A stretch of 64,000 nt of DNA from Novipirellula aureliae (GTDB lineage: Bacteria; Planctomycetota; Planctomycetia; Pirellulales; Pirellulaceae). The DNA is taken from positions 339,675-403,674 of the forward strand of contig NZ_SJPY01000002.1 of assembly GCF_007860185.1 (NCBI RefSeq). Reading direction: 5' to 3'. The notes under the pieces are model-generated. The model had not been told where the DNA came from, did no database searches, and was given only the letters and a program-made list of their open reading frames with translations. The position numbers were made by a program, and so were the translations under genes. The first letter of the stretch is position 1, and each line of letters begins with the position of its first letter. Below, piece after piece: positions 45,305-54,716 of this stretch.

Positions 45305-46295
45305 TAAGGGCGATACCCAATACCGCTGCGCCGATGTAGCTGGAAAGTGGAGTGTCCTCTTTTTCGTTATCGGCAGGCAACAACTTTGGGCTTTCGGTCT
45401 TTACCTCTTCGATGCCTGGTTTGTTCGCCTCTGTTAAATAGGGATGGTGATCCGCCCGCGGAAGGATGGCGGATTCTTGACCAAGTGTTTCCGAGACGAT
45501 CTCGCCAGCCGAATCGATCGCAAGTTCGCCGCGAGATGCGCTGGCTGAAACGTCTACGGACCAATCAACACGCTGACGCTCACTCGAACCGGAAAAATAA
45601 TCATCCGTCGTTAACCGATTCTGGTCGGATATCTCGTCCGTTACCGTGTCCCATTGGGGACGCATGCCTTCTAAATCATCTTCGCTTTGCTTGCTTGCCA
45701 AAATTCCGATTTCGGCTTGGCTATTCAGCTCATCGTTTGGGCCAAGTGGTTTTGAAGTGACGTAGCTGGCAAGCGTCGGGCGTGGATTGTTGACATTGGC
45801 AGGCAGGAGGGATTCGTCAAGATCAACGTTAAATTCAATTGCCGTCGGTTGAGGCAGCAAGTCATAACTGACGTGTCCGTTATCAAGCGATAGATACCGA
45901 TTGTCAACGACATCGCGAAGCGATTGGGGGCTTGCAGAATTTTGGGAACTGGACTTGGTGACGGCGCGTCCGTCGACATTGGTTTCGTCACCCCCCGCTG
46001 GGATCAATGGCAAGGACAAGTCGGATTCTTTTTGCAGTCCGGACGAAATGATCAGAAGGTCGTCTGGTGAAATAATCGGCCCCATCACTATCGGCCCCAT
46101 CACTATCGGCCGCGCCCGTTCGACCCTCGGGCCCCTTGTTTCGATGTAAGGCATTTTGCCAACCTGTGCTTGGACAGACAGCGTGTCGGTTTCCAGGATT
46201 GATTCCTTCAACCCCGCCGTCCCATCAAGCGCAATCCGGCTTGCCAATCGTTCAAAGGAAAGCCCCCGCGTCACTCGTCGCTTTGGTGATCTCAT
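45231..46295 (-). CDS. Surface-type protein with LEPR-like N-terminus and C-terminal span
   Basis: A 354-residue protein beginning MRSPKRRVTRGLSFERLASR followed by IALDG. This resembles the planctomycete N-terminal motif (LExLExRxLLA) found on many large exported proteins. The middle is acidic and low in complexity. A span near the C-terminus (YIGAAVLGIALTISLL) is followed by a basic tail (RPKGQPRCYRFLRSRE), which would leave the tail in the cytoplasm. The start overlaps the kinase stop by 4 bp (ATGA), so the two are coupled and it may be a kinase target or partner. A 15-bp tandem repeat encodes PIVMGPIVMGPI. The 3' end overlaps the lipoprotein gene by 74 bp on the other strand. Confidence 0.7.
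   Translation of the reverse strand: MRSPKRRVTRGLSFERLASRIALDGTAGLKESILETDTLSVQAQVGKMPYIETRGPRVERARPIVMGPIVMGPIISPDDLLIISSGLQKESDLSLPLIPAGGDETNVDGRAVTKSSSQNSASPQSLRDVVDNRYLSLDNGHVSYDLLPQPTAIEFNVDLDESLLPANVNNPRPTLASYVTSKPLGPNDELNSQAEIGILASKQSEDDLEGMRPQWDTVTDEISDQNRLTTDDYFSGSSERQRVDWSVDVSASASRGELAIDSAGEIVSETLGQESAILPRADHHPYLTEANKPGIEEVKTESPKLLPADNEKEDTPLSSYIGAAVLGIALTISLLDSERPKGQPRCYRFLRSRE
46075..46111. repeat. 15-bp in-frame tandem repeat in the LEPR-like gene
   Basis: Two exact copies of ATCGGCCCCATCACT and the start of a third. In the gene it encodes repeated GPIVM. Same unit length as the repeats in the permease and PKS genes. Confidence 0.9.
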
Positions 46296-48802
46296 GATTG
46301 CACCTTCAGCTCTGCTAGACGAGTTTGATGATGCTGCATTAAGTGAATATAGCGATCGTCTCCGGGAGCCAATCGTATCGCGGTCGCCTCATGTTCGATT
46401 GCCTCTTCGATCATCGAAATTGCTTCAGACGATTTACCGATCCGGGCTGAAAGGACAGCCAGATTGCTAAGCGTCCGGGCCATATCGGAAGCGAGACGAT
46501 CACTCAGCGGGAACCGTAGCATCGTTTGTTCGAGCATTTTCTTGGCCAGATCGTACTCGTTGATGGCGCTCTCGATGTCACCCTCCGTTGCAAATAGCTG
46601 TCCACGCTGATGGTAGGCCATCACCAGCGAAGTCGCGTGAACCATCACATCCGGTTCCGATTCCACCAAGCTACGTCGAAGTTCGACAACTTCTTCCAAG
46701 AGATAGATTGCCGATTTCCGATCGTCACCCGTTGCCAAAACAGCCGCCAAATTACTGATCGCCAACGCACGATCCCCCTTGTGCTCGGGAGATGCAGGAC
46801 GTCGGTCGGCTAGATAATTGTATCGTTTCACGGCACGCCGAAGCAAATGCTCTGCCCGCCCGCGGTCACGGTCGAGAACCACCGACGCCAAGTTATTTTC
46901 GCACAAAGCCAATTGGTCTTGGATGTTTAAATTCTCAGGATCTCGAGAAGCCAATGCTGTTAACGACTCAAGCGATTGCTCGAGTACTCTGGCCGCGTCA
47001 GGATCATTGTTGGAAGCCAACAATAAGCCAAGGTTCATTGACGTTCTGGCAAAACCGGTTCGGCCACGTGGAGCACCACGCAAAACCAATTGGCGATAAC
47101 CTGCGATCGACAGCTCGTACTCTTCGCGTGCGACTGAAAAATCGCCTTGACTGTCAGCGACTTGCCCGAGGTTGTTGTGGCAAAGCGCCACATCGGCAAT
47201 CAGTTCATTGCTCTCCGGTGCAAGGTGTCGCAACCTCTCAAAGCCTGCGAGGGCCGCCAGGTAAAAGTCTCGACTTAGCTCGTGTTCCCCGAGTCGTTGA
47301 TGAACAGCACCAAGGCGAAAACGAGTGGTTGCCAAATCGAGATCGAACGAGGGTTGGTCGGCGGTCTTGGTAACAAAACTCTCGTAATACTTCTCGAGTT
47401 CTCTAAGCAAGTCAATCCTCAGTCGCTGGGTTCCGGCTATATGTTCGAGCCTCTGATCGACGAGCGCCCCAAAATTATCGACCACTCGTTGAGTTTCTCG
47501 CAGATGCTCTGATGCAAGTGCCGATTCTGCAATTGTCTTCTGACGCTGCTGATTTAGCAGCATCGCACTTGTCGAGACAACCGCTAAGAGCAAGCAGAGA
47601 ACCAAAAAGCCGGCAACGACCCAATTCCGATGCCGTGCTGCAAAACGAAAAGCGTGCTCCATCGGCCCAGGGCGTTTCGCTTTGGGAGGACGCCCTTCGA
47701 GAAAATTGGCCAAATCGTCTGCCAATTCGCCTGCCGTCGCGTAACGGTCATCGCGACGTTTCTCGAGCGACTTCAAGAGGATGGTTTCTAAGTCGACATG
47801 AATAGACGGGTTCCGTTTGCGAGGGGATTCGGGACCATGAAACTCAACCGCACGAAGAAGTTGCTCGCGCGATTCACCATGGAATGCTGGTGTCAAAGTC
47901 AACATTTCATAAAGTGTCGCCCCAAGCGAAAAGACGTCGCTTCGATGATCGATTTCATGCAATCGTCCACCTGCTTGCTCTGGACTCATGTAACGGGCCG
48001 TACCAATTAAGTCACCACTGACGGTGATGCTTTGTGAATTGGTGATTCGTGCCAAGCCAAAATCAGTGATCCAAAGCTTGCCCTGACGGTCGAGCATTAA
48101 ATTCGATGGTTTGATGTCGCGATGAATCACTCCATGTTCGTGTGCGTAGTGCAACGCATCCGCAGCGTGCTTGCCGAGTTCGGCAACCGAACGTACATAG
48201 TTCGCTTCCTGCACGGATTTGCAAGTCGAAAAGCATCTGCTGACCGTCGGCTTCCTGGGCTCGGCCCGAACGGTCTCGGTCGTTCCACAAGCATCGGCAG
48301 TGGTGTCATTGCAAACCGCCTGTAAGCGATCCGATGCACCTTCCTGACCATGGTCTGCCAGCTCAATCAACTCTCGTATCACCTCGTCGAGCGATTGCCC
48401 CTGAATCAATTGCATGCTGAAATAGTGAACCCCGCGTTCATTGCCAACACCATAGACGGGCACGATATTGGGGTGATGAAGGCCCGCTGCCGCTTGGGCT
48501 TCGTTCTTGAATCGGATGACTTGCTTTGGATCGAGAACCGAGGCAAATGGCAGCGTCTTCAAAGCGACGCGGCGACCAAGCGAGATCTGTTCTGCCTCGT
48601 AAACAACCCCCATTCCTCCACGACCAATTTGACGTTTGATGATGTAGTCACCCAGTTGGTGCCTACCCAGGCCGCCGATAAAGTGCCGATGACCTTCCAG
48701 AAAGCCTGAAACACATTCGGCATCACCGTTTGCGGGCTTTCGAATTTGAGATTCGGAATCGTCGCTAGAAAACGAGTTTGGCAAAGTTTGTTGATAAGAC
48801 AT
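46292..48802 (-). CDS. Membrane Ser/Thr protein kinase with C-terminal TPR domain
   Basis: An 836-residue Hanks-type kinase. The glycine loop is IGRGGMGVVYEA (about 59-70), with VALK (Lys82), catalytic HRDIKPSN (227-234), DFG (247-249) and activation-segment GTARYMSPEQAGG. All key residues are present, so it should be active. An insertion of about 60 residues (roughly 145-200), rich in Thr and Cys, lies between the N- and C-lobes. One span at about 394-416 places the rest outside. About ten TPR-like repeats follow, which may sense or bind partners. This layout is very common in planctomycetes. Its stop overlaps the start of the LEPR-like gene. Targets are unknown. Confidence 0.93.
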   Translation of the reverse strand: MSYQQTLPNSFSSDDSESQIRKPANGDAECVSGFLEGHRHFIGGLGRHQLGDYIIKRQIGRGGMGVVYEAEQISLGRRVALKTLPFASVLDPKQVIRFKNEAQAAAGLHHPNIVPVYGVGNERGVHYFSMQLIQGQSLDEVIRELIELADHGQEGASDRLQAVCNDTTADACGTTETVRAEPRKPTVSRCFSTCKSVQEANYVRSVAELGKHAADALHYAHEHGVIHRDIKPSNLMLDRQGKLWITDFGLARITNSQSITVSGDLIGTARYMSPEQAGGRLHEIDHRSDVFSLGATLYEMLTLTPAFHGESREQLLRAVEFHGPESPRKRNPSIHVDLETILLKSLEKRRDDRYATAGELADDLANFLEGRPPKAKRPGPMEHAFRFAARHRNWVVAGFLVLCLLLAVVSTSAMLLNQQRQKTIAESALASEHLRETQRVVDNFGALVDQRLEHIAGTQRLRIDLLRELEKYYESFVTKTADQPSFDLDLATTRFRLGAVHQRLGEHELSRDFYLAALAGFERLRHLAPESNELIADVALCHNNLGQVADSQGDFSVAREEYELSIAGYRQLVLRGAPRGRTGFARTSMNLGLLLASNNDPDAARVLEQSLESLTALASRDPENLNIQDQLALCENNLASVVLDRDRGRAEHLLRRAVKRYNYLADRRPASPEHKGDRALAISNLAAVLATGDDRKSAIYLLEEVVELRRSLVESEPDVMVHATSLVMAYHQRGQLFATEGDIESAINEYDLAKKMLEQTMLRFPLSDRLASDMARTLSNLAVLSARIGKSSEAISMIEEAIEHEATAIRLAPGDDRYIHLMQHHQTRLAELKVQS

Positions 48803-49242
48803 CCGTGTTTGATACCTTCCATGTTTGTCGCCTGTGTCGCACGTTTAACGCAGACCGCTGCGCACGACCATCCCATCATAAGAAGTCGCTTTGAATCCGT
48901 ACAGCGTCTACATCTCGCTAGACAGATTTATGCAAAATTTGTTAGAAAAGTTATGCTTTCATACCGAGGTGCTAGAGAGCCCAGGCACCGCTTTCACGGG
49001 GATTCACAATGCGTAGCGTGATAGCAATCGCAGCGATCGCACTTCCGACCGTGGAAAGCTCGCTGAAGAAACAGCCTGCGACAACGTCGCGGCCCAATAC
49101 CACAGCGCCCCAATACCACAGCGACCCAATACCACAGCGACCCCGAAAAACAGCGGACCCGAATCACTCGTCGGATCGCTGCGATTCGATAAACCGAAAG
49201 TGACGAATGGTGAAGCATCCGAATTTGGTTTAGAGTAAAACG
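48803..49242. other. Intergenic gap with tandem repeat
   Basis: About 440 bp between the divergent kinase and ATPase genes. It contains the repeat at 49093-49140. A 64-codon ORF at 49009 with a hydrophobic start (MRSVIAIAAIALPTVES) runs through the repeat; I do not consider it established. Confidence 0.5.
49093..49140. repeat. Tandem repeat, 3 x 16 bp
   Basis: Three copies of CCCAATACCACAGCG, each followed by one further base (C, A, A). Confidence 0.95.
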
Positions 49243-49911
49243 ATGATGCAAACCAAGTTAAACGAGTTTTCGAAGATTCGCGGCGTTCTTCCTTGGGCGA
49301 GGTGCAACCTATTTCGCAATCCCTTTGGAGAATTAACCCGAGAAGAACGAGCTGAATTGGCGATTCTAGACGTTCGCGAGCTAGCAAAACACGTCGTCGA
49401 CCTGCGTTCGGCGGTGCAATTGATCGGCGAGTGTGGCCGAGGCAAAACGACGCGTATGCTGGCATTGAAGCGTTTGCTGCCTGATGCAAGCTACGTCTAT
49501 TTGGACGAAGATTTGCCCTGTTGCCCCATTCCCTATGGGAACCCGTTGCTCATTGACGAAGCTCAGCGATTGCCTCGCGACGTCATGCGAACCCTATTCT
49601 CCTCTGGCTTGCCATTGATTCTGGCAACACACCGCGACCTGTCCCGCCAACTGCTGCGATTCGGGTACACTGTAACGACCTATCCGCTGGGACAATCGAA
49701 TGATGCGTCCTTCATCATGCAGGCAATGAACCGGCGAATCGAGGCATCACGGCTGAATCCAGCCCCAGTCCCCATACCGAAACTTTCGATGAAGGATGCC
49801 GAAGCGTTGCGACGTCGATTTGGCAGTGACATTCGTGCGATCGAATCCCACCTATACGAGCAAGTTCAGAAACAGGTAAACAGTGATGGCGAAATGCGAT
49901 TTATCGATTAA
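49243..49911 (+). CDS. P-loop ATPase of unknown role
   Basis: A 222-residue protein with Walker A GECGRGKTT, Walker B PLLIDEAQRLP and a sensor-like ILATHRD. The arrangement is that of small AAA/STAND-related ATPases (the IDEAQRL form is common in such helpers). It begins with two adjacent ATG codons and has the leader WARCNLFRNPFGELTREERA, as in ExeA/AAA_22-type ATPases that contact a membrane partner. Its 3' end overlaps the next gene by 26 bp, so the arrestin-like membrane protein is the likely partner. No transposition or DNA-binding domain is visible. Confidence 0.8.
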   Translation: MMQTKLNEFSKIRGVLPWARCNLFRNPFGELTREERAELAILDVRELAKHVVDLRSAVQLIGECGRGKTTRMLALKRLLPDASYVYLDEDLPCCPIPYGNPLLIDEAQRLPRDVMRTLFSSGLPLILATHRDLSRQLLRFGYTVTTYPLGQSNDASFIMQAMNRRIEASRLNPAPVPIPKLSMKDAEALRRRFGSDIRAIESHLYEQVQKQVNSDGEMRFID

Positions 49912-51301
49912 CCTCGACGACAAAGCCGACGTGTTACACGATGGCGGATCGACAATTCGCGGCACCGTCCGAGTCGATGTCGATAATGATGTAAAATGCA
50001 ACGGCTTGATCGTCGAATCCGCTTGGCGGACTCATGGACGCGGTAATATCGCCAAGGGTTCAACAGACAAAGTGACCCTGTTCACAGGACATTGGACCGC
50101 TGGCCAGCACGTCGAGTACCCCTTTGAACTAAAAATCGCCGATTGGCCACCCACTTATCATGGCCACTATTTGAACATCGATCATTACATTGATGCTCGT
50201 GTCGACATCCCATGGAGTTTTGACCCTAAGGCGTCTGTACCCTTTTTGGTACGAGCTGCTTGTGACAACACGCAGGCGGTTGTGCCGAGGACGACAAAGC
50301 AGATCAACGGCATTGCTGGCGGATGCATTGCAGCGTTGGTCATCGCTGGCTTTGCCATGTTTGTCGCTGCATTTGTTATTGGTGACGGAGGCATCATTCC
50401 GATAATCTTTTTGGGGGCATTTGGATTGATCGGCGCTAGCGTCTTTTTGGTGAAGTCGGTGTTGCCAAAGTGGGTGCTCGGCCAAGTCGCATGCGATTTG
50501 GGGATGACAACGGTCTCACCGGGGCAAACGATCAAGGGGCAATTGAGCTTCTCTCCTCGCAAAAACCTTCAAATCAATGGCATCACGATGAAGGTTTCTG
50601 CAAATGAACAATGCATCAGTGGCTCCGGCAGCAACAAAAAGACTCACCATCACCGTCTGTTCCAATCGACCGAGACGCTCGAAGGAGCAACCACGCTGTC
50701 GGCGAATCGGCCACTTCACTACGACTTCTCCTACCAGATTCCCAACGATGCTCCCTTCTCCGTCGAGCTTCGCGACAACAAGCTTCATTGGATCGTCGAA
50801 GTATCGATCGACATTCCCCGTTGGCCTGATTGGCGAAAGAAAATCAAGTTACAGGTGCTGCCCGATGAAAGTGCTAGCGACCGTGTTCGGTCACAGACGG
50901 AACCAACCACGGAAATATCCGCTGCTGCAGAATCTGAAACGATCACATTTGCGGAAACAGCGCGTCATCTATGGGCGGTTCGCGATCATCCGGTGAAGCG
51001 GTCGGCACTCATCGACGCGATCGTTGGATTGTCGTTCGACATGTCCGCACACATCGAGCGGCGACTTTTGTACGGCGGCCGCGACGCACCCAACGTTTAC
51101 CGAGACGGCCATGCCGTTTGGGCGCACTCGGACGACCCTGAATTGCCGCTTGTGCTGTACATTCCGAAAGACCTAGGGGACGAATTCGAACAGCTTGGTC
51201 GCGGATTATGGCATGGACGGGCAACCGTCATCGGCTGGGACGACCGCAACGAAAGACTACAACTTAAAGTGGAGGTTCTCAAGCCGTCGGATGGTCGCTA
51301 A
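49886..51301 (+). CDS. Arrestin-fold-like membrane protein, 471 residues
   Basis: The ATG at 49886 is preferred to the GTG one codon earlier; both overlap the ATPase gene. Residues 1-135 form a beta-sandwich with sporulation-control/arrestin character (GGSTIRGTVRVDVDNDVKCN, LIVESAWRTHGRGN, VEYPFELKIADWPPTYHGHY). Two spans follow (about 145-190). A second beta-sandwich of the same type (SPGQTIKGQLSFSP) spans about 205-330. The last 100 residues are a separate alpha/beta domain. Two arrestin-like halves separated by a membrane hairpin is an unusual layout that I cannot assign to a named family. Coupling with the ATPase upstream suggests a shared function. Confidence 0.7.
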   Translation: MAKCDLSINLDDKADVLHDGGSTIRGTVRVDVDNDVKCNGLIVESAWRTHGRGNIAKGSTDKVTLFTGHWTAGQHVEYPFELKIADWPPTYHGHYLNIDHYIDARVDIPWSFDPKASVPFLVRAACDNTQAVVPRTTKQINGIAGGCIAALVIAGFAMFVAAFVIGDGGIIPIIFLGAFGLIGASVFLVKSVLPKWVLGQVACDLGMTTVSPGQTIKGQLSFSPRKNLQINGITMKVSANEQCISGSGSNKKTHHHRLFQSTETLEGATTLSANRPLHYDFSYQIPNDAPFSVELRDNKLHWIVEVSIDIPRWPDWRKKIKLQVLPDESASDRVRSQTEPTTEISAAAESETITFAETARHLWAVRDHPVKRSALIDAIVGLSFDMSAHIERRLLYGGRDAPNVYRDGHAVWAHSDDPELPLVLYIPKDLGDEFEQLGRGLWHGRATVIGWDDRNERLQLKVEVLKPSDGR

Positions 51302-51375
51302 ACTTACGCTTCGGGTCGCGAATACAGTCTGCAACCCGTTTATTGACATAACCCTTTTTAAGACAATCCCTTACG

Positions 51376-52176
51376 ATGGCTGCTCCTCGCGTTTTGGTTC
51401 TCCGTGCTCCTGGCACCAATTGTGATGAAGAAACGGCGTTCGCGTTTGATTCCGCTGGCGGCGTCTCAGAACGTGTCCACGTAAATCGATTAATTGAAAA
51501 TCCAGCCTTGAAGGACCGATACCAAATCCTCTGTCTGCCGGGAGGCTTTAGTTATGGTGACGATATTGCCGCTGGCCGAATTTTGGCGACCAAACTACGG
51601 CGTCATTTGTCCGAATTAGTCAATGCCTTTGTTCATGGCAATGGCGACCGCTTGGTGTTGGGAATCTGTAACGGGATGCAGGTTCTAATGCGACTCGGAG
51701 CTCTGACCGAAGAATTGGAAGATCAAAGCGAAGCTCCGGCGACGCTCGATTGGAATGATCATGGACGTTTCGAGGATCGCTGGGTCCATTTGGTGAGCGA
51801 TCAATCGCCGTGCGTGTTCCTGAAGGATATCGAGCGGATGTACTTGCCGATGGCACACGCGCAAGGCAAGTTCGTTGCTGCAAACCAAGACGTCATCGAC
51901 GCGATGCGAAGCGAAGGACGTTTGGCACTTCGCTACTCCGATGGTAAAAGTGGATCCGTACAAAGTGAGACGTTGCCATTTCCCGTCAATCCGAATGGTG
52001 CCGATGCGAACGTCGCGGGCGTTTGCGATAAGACGGGACGCGTGTTCGGTTTGATGCCGCATCCCGAACGGCATATCGATCCGACGCAGCACCCTTTCTG
52101 GACTCGCCGTGACGAACAACCTGAGTATGGTGATGGCATGGCGATGTTCAAGAACGCCATCGATTGGTTTGAATAG
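51376..52176 (+). CDS. purQ: Phosphoribosylformylglycinamidine synthase, glutaminase subunit
   Basis: PurQ releases ammonia from glutamine for the fourth step of purine synthesis, working with PurL and PurS. The triad is visible: nucleophile in GICNGMQ (Cys98) and PHPERH near the C-terminus. LCLPGGFSYGDDIAAGRILA is the family hallmark. At 266 residues it is longer than the typical 225-residue form and resembles the PurQ-I type of other planctomycetes and Bacteroidetes. The ATG has no strong Shine-Dalgarno sequence; the gap before it is 74 bp. purL and purS are not in the window. Confidence 0.95.
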   Translation: MAAPRVLVLRAPGTNCDEETAFAFDSAGGVSERVHVNRLIENPALKDRYQILCLPGGFSYGDDIAAGRILATKLRRHLSELVNAFVHGNGDRLVLGICNGMQVLMRLGALTEELEDQSEAPATLDWNDHGRFEDRWVHLVSDQSPCVFLKDIERMYLPMAHAQGKFVAANQDVIDAMRSEGRLALRYSDGKSGSVQSETLPFPVNPNGADANVAGVCDKTGRVFGLMPHPERHIDPTQHPFWTRRDEQPEYGDGMAMFKNAIDWFE

Positions 52177-52274
52177 CGTTAGCCGAACGCGAACCAATCG
52201 ACACAACCAAGTCTGCTATACTTTGGTTATCTTGTAGCGATCCCCAACGCAACACGTCGAAAGGTTCCACGAAC

Positions 52275-54716
52275 ATGAAGGTCGTCTTGGCTGAGAAACC
52301 GTCCGTTGCTCGTGACTTGGCATCTTTCCTAAAAGCAAATTCACGGCACGATGGTTACTTGCAAGGAGGCGGCTATCAAGTCACTTGGGCGTTTGGACAT
52401 CTCGTCGAACTAAAGGAACCTGGCGATTACGATCCGTCGCTGAAACGTTGGACGCTCGAATCCTTGCCGTTCGTGCCGGCCGAATTTCAGTTGCGACTGC
52501 GAGGCGACGACGGGGCACGAAAACAATTTGCGGTGATTGAGCGTTTGTTCCAAGCCGCTGATTCGCTGATTTGCGCCACGGATGCTGGACGCGAAGGCGA
52601 ATTGATTTTCCGCTATATCCTATCGCTTACCGGGTGTGAACAGAAACCTGCGGATCGATTATGGTTAAGTTCCTTGACGCCGCCTGCTATTGCAGCGGCG
52701 TTTCGTTCGATCCGTCCGCTTTCGGACTACAATAATCTGTACGCCGCCGCCAAATGCCGCAGCGAAGCGGATTGGATCGTCGGGCTAAACGCCACCCGAA
52801 ACTATACCGTTCGCTATCGATCGGTCCACACCGAACCCAAAACCGACGAGTCCAACAGCGATAAATCCCCGCGTCGCCACTCCGGTTTATTGTGGAGCCT
52901 AGGCCGCGTGCAAACGCCCGTATTGGCAATGATCGTTCGCCGTGATGACGAGATCCGCACGTTTCGCAGCGAGCCCTTTTGGGAACTACTGACCGAGTAT
53001 CGAGACGTACAATTTCGCTTCACTGGCGATCGGTTCGGTGATGAATGGGAAGCAAAGAAACGATTAGAAGCGGTCAAGCCCTATCCGCTAAATGTCACCA
53101 AGGTGACAGGCCGCAGCGAAAAATCGCCGCCGCCACAATTATACGATTTGACCGAACTGCAACGAGACATGAACCGTCGGTTTGGACTTTCGGCTGCCGA
53201 TACGCTCGCGGCGGCTCAATCGCTTTACGAAGGAAAATGGATCACTTACCCGAGAACCGATTCTCGCTACCTCAGCAAAGACATGCGCAAGGACGTTCCA
53301 AAGATTCTGGAGCAACTAAGGCCACGGAAGTCATCCGAAATCGCTCGTCTCGACTTAAAATCGCTACCATTCTCGTCGCGAATCATCAACGATGCCAAGA
53401 TCACTGACCATCATGCGATCATTCCGACAGGATCCAACCCCGGCAGCCTGAGCGATCGCCAGCGTAAAGTCTATGACGCCATCGCCATTCGGTTTATCGC
53501 AGCGTTTTATCCGGCATGTGAAAAACAGATCACAACGGTCGATGCATCGGCAAGCAAAACCAATTTCCGAGCTCGAGGTGTGCGAGTCGTTGTCGCTGGT
53601 TGGACTCAGTTGTATCCAAGAAAAGGAAAAGCAAACGGTAACAGGGCAAAGGCTGGTGCGCCGGACGAATCACAATCGCTACCCGATTTCAAACAGGGTG
53701 AATCAGGACCCCATCAACCATTCATCAAATCAGGCCAAACGTCAGCTCCTAAGCATTTTACCGAAAACACGCTCCTCGGTGCGATGGACACGGCTGGAAA
53801 ACTTGTCGACGAAGCAGAACTTCGCGAAGCACTCAAAGAAAAAGGACTTGGCACCCCCGCGACACGGGCGGCAACGATCGAGACGCTGTTGCATCGTAAC
53901 TACATCGTGCGGTCTGTGAAAAACATCATCGCTACCGATTTGGGACGATACTTAATCGCAATCGTAAAGGACCGCAACTTGACCAGCCCTGAGTTGACGG
54001 GCGAATGGGAAGCGAAACTCAAAAGAATCGAAACAGGTGGTTTGTCGGCAAACGTCTTTATGAGCGAGATCGCTGACTACGCTCGCGATTTGGTCCGCAG
54101 CGACGACCTGCAAATTGACATGAGCATTTACGGTCATTGTCCACTTTGTGGTGAAAAGATCATCAAGGGAAACAAGGCTCTTGGTTGTTCGGATTGGCGC
54201 AATGGTTGCAAGTTTGTATTGCCACCTGTCTACCGTGACGAACCATTGTCAATGAACTCGCTACGTGAACTTTTGCAATGGGGAGTGATGAGCGAACCGA
54301 TCGCGATTGCAGGCGAATCGCCTATCTTATTGGGCATGTCCGCTTCGGGCGTGATCGTTGAAATCCCTGTCCCTCGAGGCGACGAGCAGAACGTGAGTGG
54401 CAAGTCCGCAAGCAAGGGTGCGGGCAAGCCGTCATCGGCAACACAAAACCAAAACAGCGATTCGATTGGCAAGTGCCCGTTGTGTCAAAGTCCAGTCGTT
54501 GAGACCCCCAAGGCGTACAGTTGCAGTCGCTGGCGTGAGGGCTGTCCTTTAACGATATGGAAGACGATGTCGGGACGCAAAATTTCAGTCACCAATGCGA
54601 AAAAACTGTTGCAAAGCGGGAAGTCGCCAGTGATCAAAGGATTCAAATCGAACGCGGGTAAGAAGTTTGATGCCAGATTGAAATTGGTCGATGGCAAGGT
54701 GAGTTTTGATTTCTAG
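52275..54716 (+). CDS. topB: DNA topoisomerase III (type IA)
   Basis: An 813-residue type IA topoisomerase that cuts one DNA strand and passes another, chiefly decatenating and resolving recombination intermediates. AEKPSVARDLA at the start and ATDAGREGELIFRYI (TOPRIM, Asp103/Glu107) are diagnostic. The active tyrosine is in GKWITYPRTDSRY (Tyr325). KGLGTPATRAATIETLLHR is also typical. Two C-terminal Cys4 zinc modules are present: CPLCGEKIIKGNKALGC with a following Cys, and CPLCQSPVVETPKAYSC with GCP. A decayed duplicate of the last 70 codons lies 1.6 kb downstream (56304-56508). The gap to purQ is 98 bp; the two are probably separate units. Confidence 0.95.
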   Translation: MKVVLAEKPSVARDLASFLKANSRHDGYLQGGGYQVTWAFGHLVELKEPGDYDPSLKRWTLESLPFVPAEFQLRLRGDDGARKQFAVIERLFQAADSLICATDAGREGELIFRYILSLTGCEQKPADRLWLSSLTPPAIAAAFRSIRPLSDYNNLYAAAKCRSEADWIVGLNATRNYTVRYRSVHTEPKTDESNSDKSPRRHSGLLWSLGRVQTPVLAMIVRRDDEIRTFRSEPFWELLTEYRDVQFRFTGDRFGDEWEAKKRLEAVKPYPLNVTKVTGRSEKSPPPQLYDLTELQRDMNRRFGLSAADTLAAAQSLYEGKWITYPRTDSRYLSKDMRKDVPKILEQLRPRKSSEIARLDLKSLPFSSRIINDAKITDHHAIIPTGSNPGSLSDRQRKVYDAIAIRFIAAFYPACEKQITTVDASASKTNFRARGVRVVVAGWTQLYPRKGKANGNRAKAGAPDESQSLPDFKQGESGPHQPFIKSGQTSAPKHFTENTLLGAMDTAGKLVDEAELREALKEKGLGTPATRAATIETLLHRNYIVRSVKNIIATDLGRYLIAIVKDRNLTSPELTGEWEAKLKRIETGGLSANVFMSEIADYARDLVRSDDLQIDMSIYGHCPLCGEKIIKGNKALGCSDWRNGCKFVLPPVYRDEPLSMNSLRELLQWGVMSEPIAIAGESPILLGMSASGVIVEIPVPRGDEQNVSGKSASKGAGKPSSATQNQNSDSIGKCPLCQSPVVETPKAYSCSRWREGCPLTIWKTMSGRKISVTNAKKLLQSGKSPVIKGFKSNAGKKFDARLKLVDGKVSFDF

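Noticed and set aside
49009..49203. Small ORF with a hydrophobic start in the kinase/ATPase gap
   Set aside because: Most of it is the 16-bp tandem repeat; the mature part is not protein-like. Kept only as a note in the gap entry.
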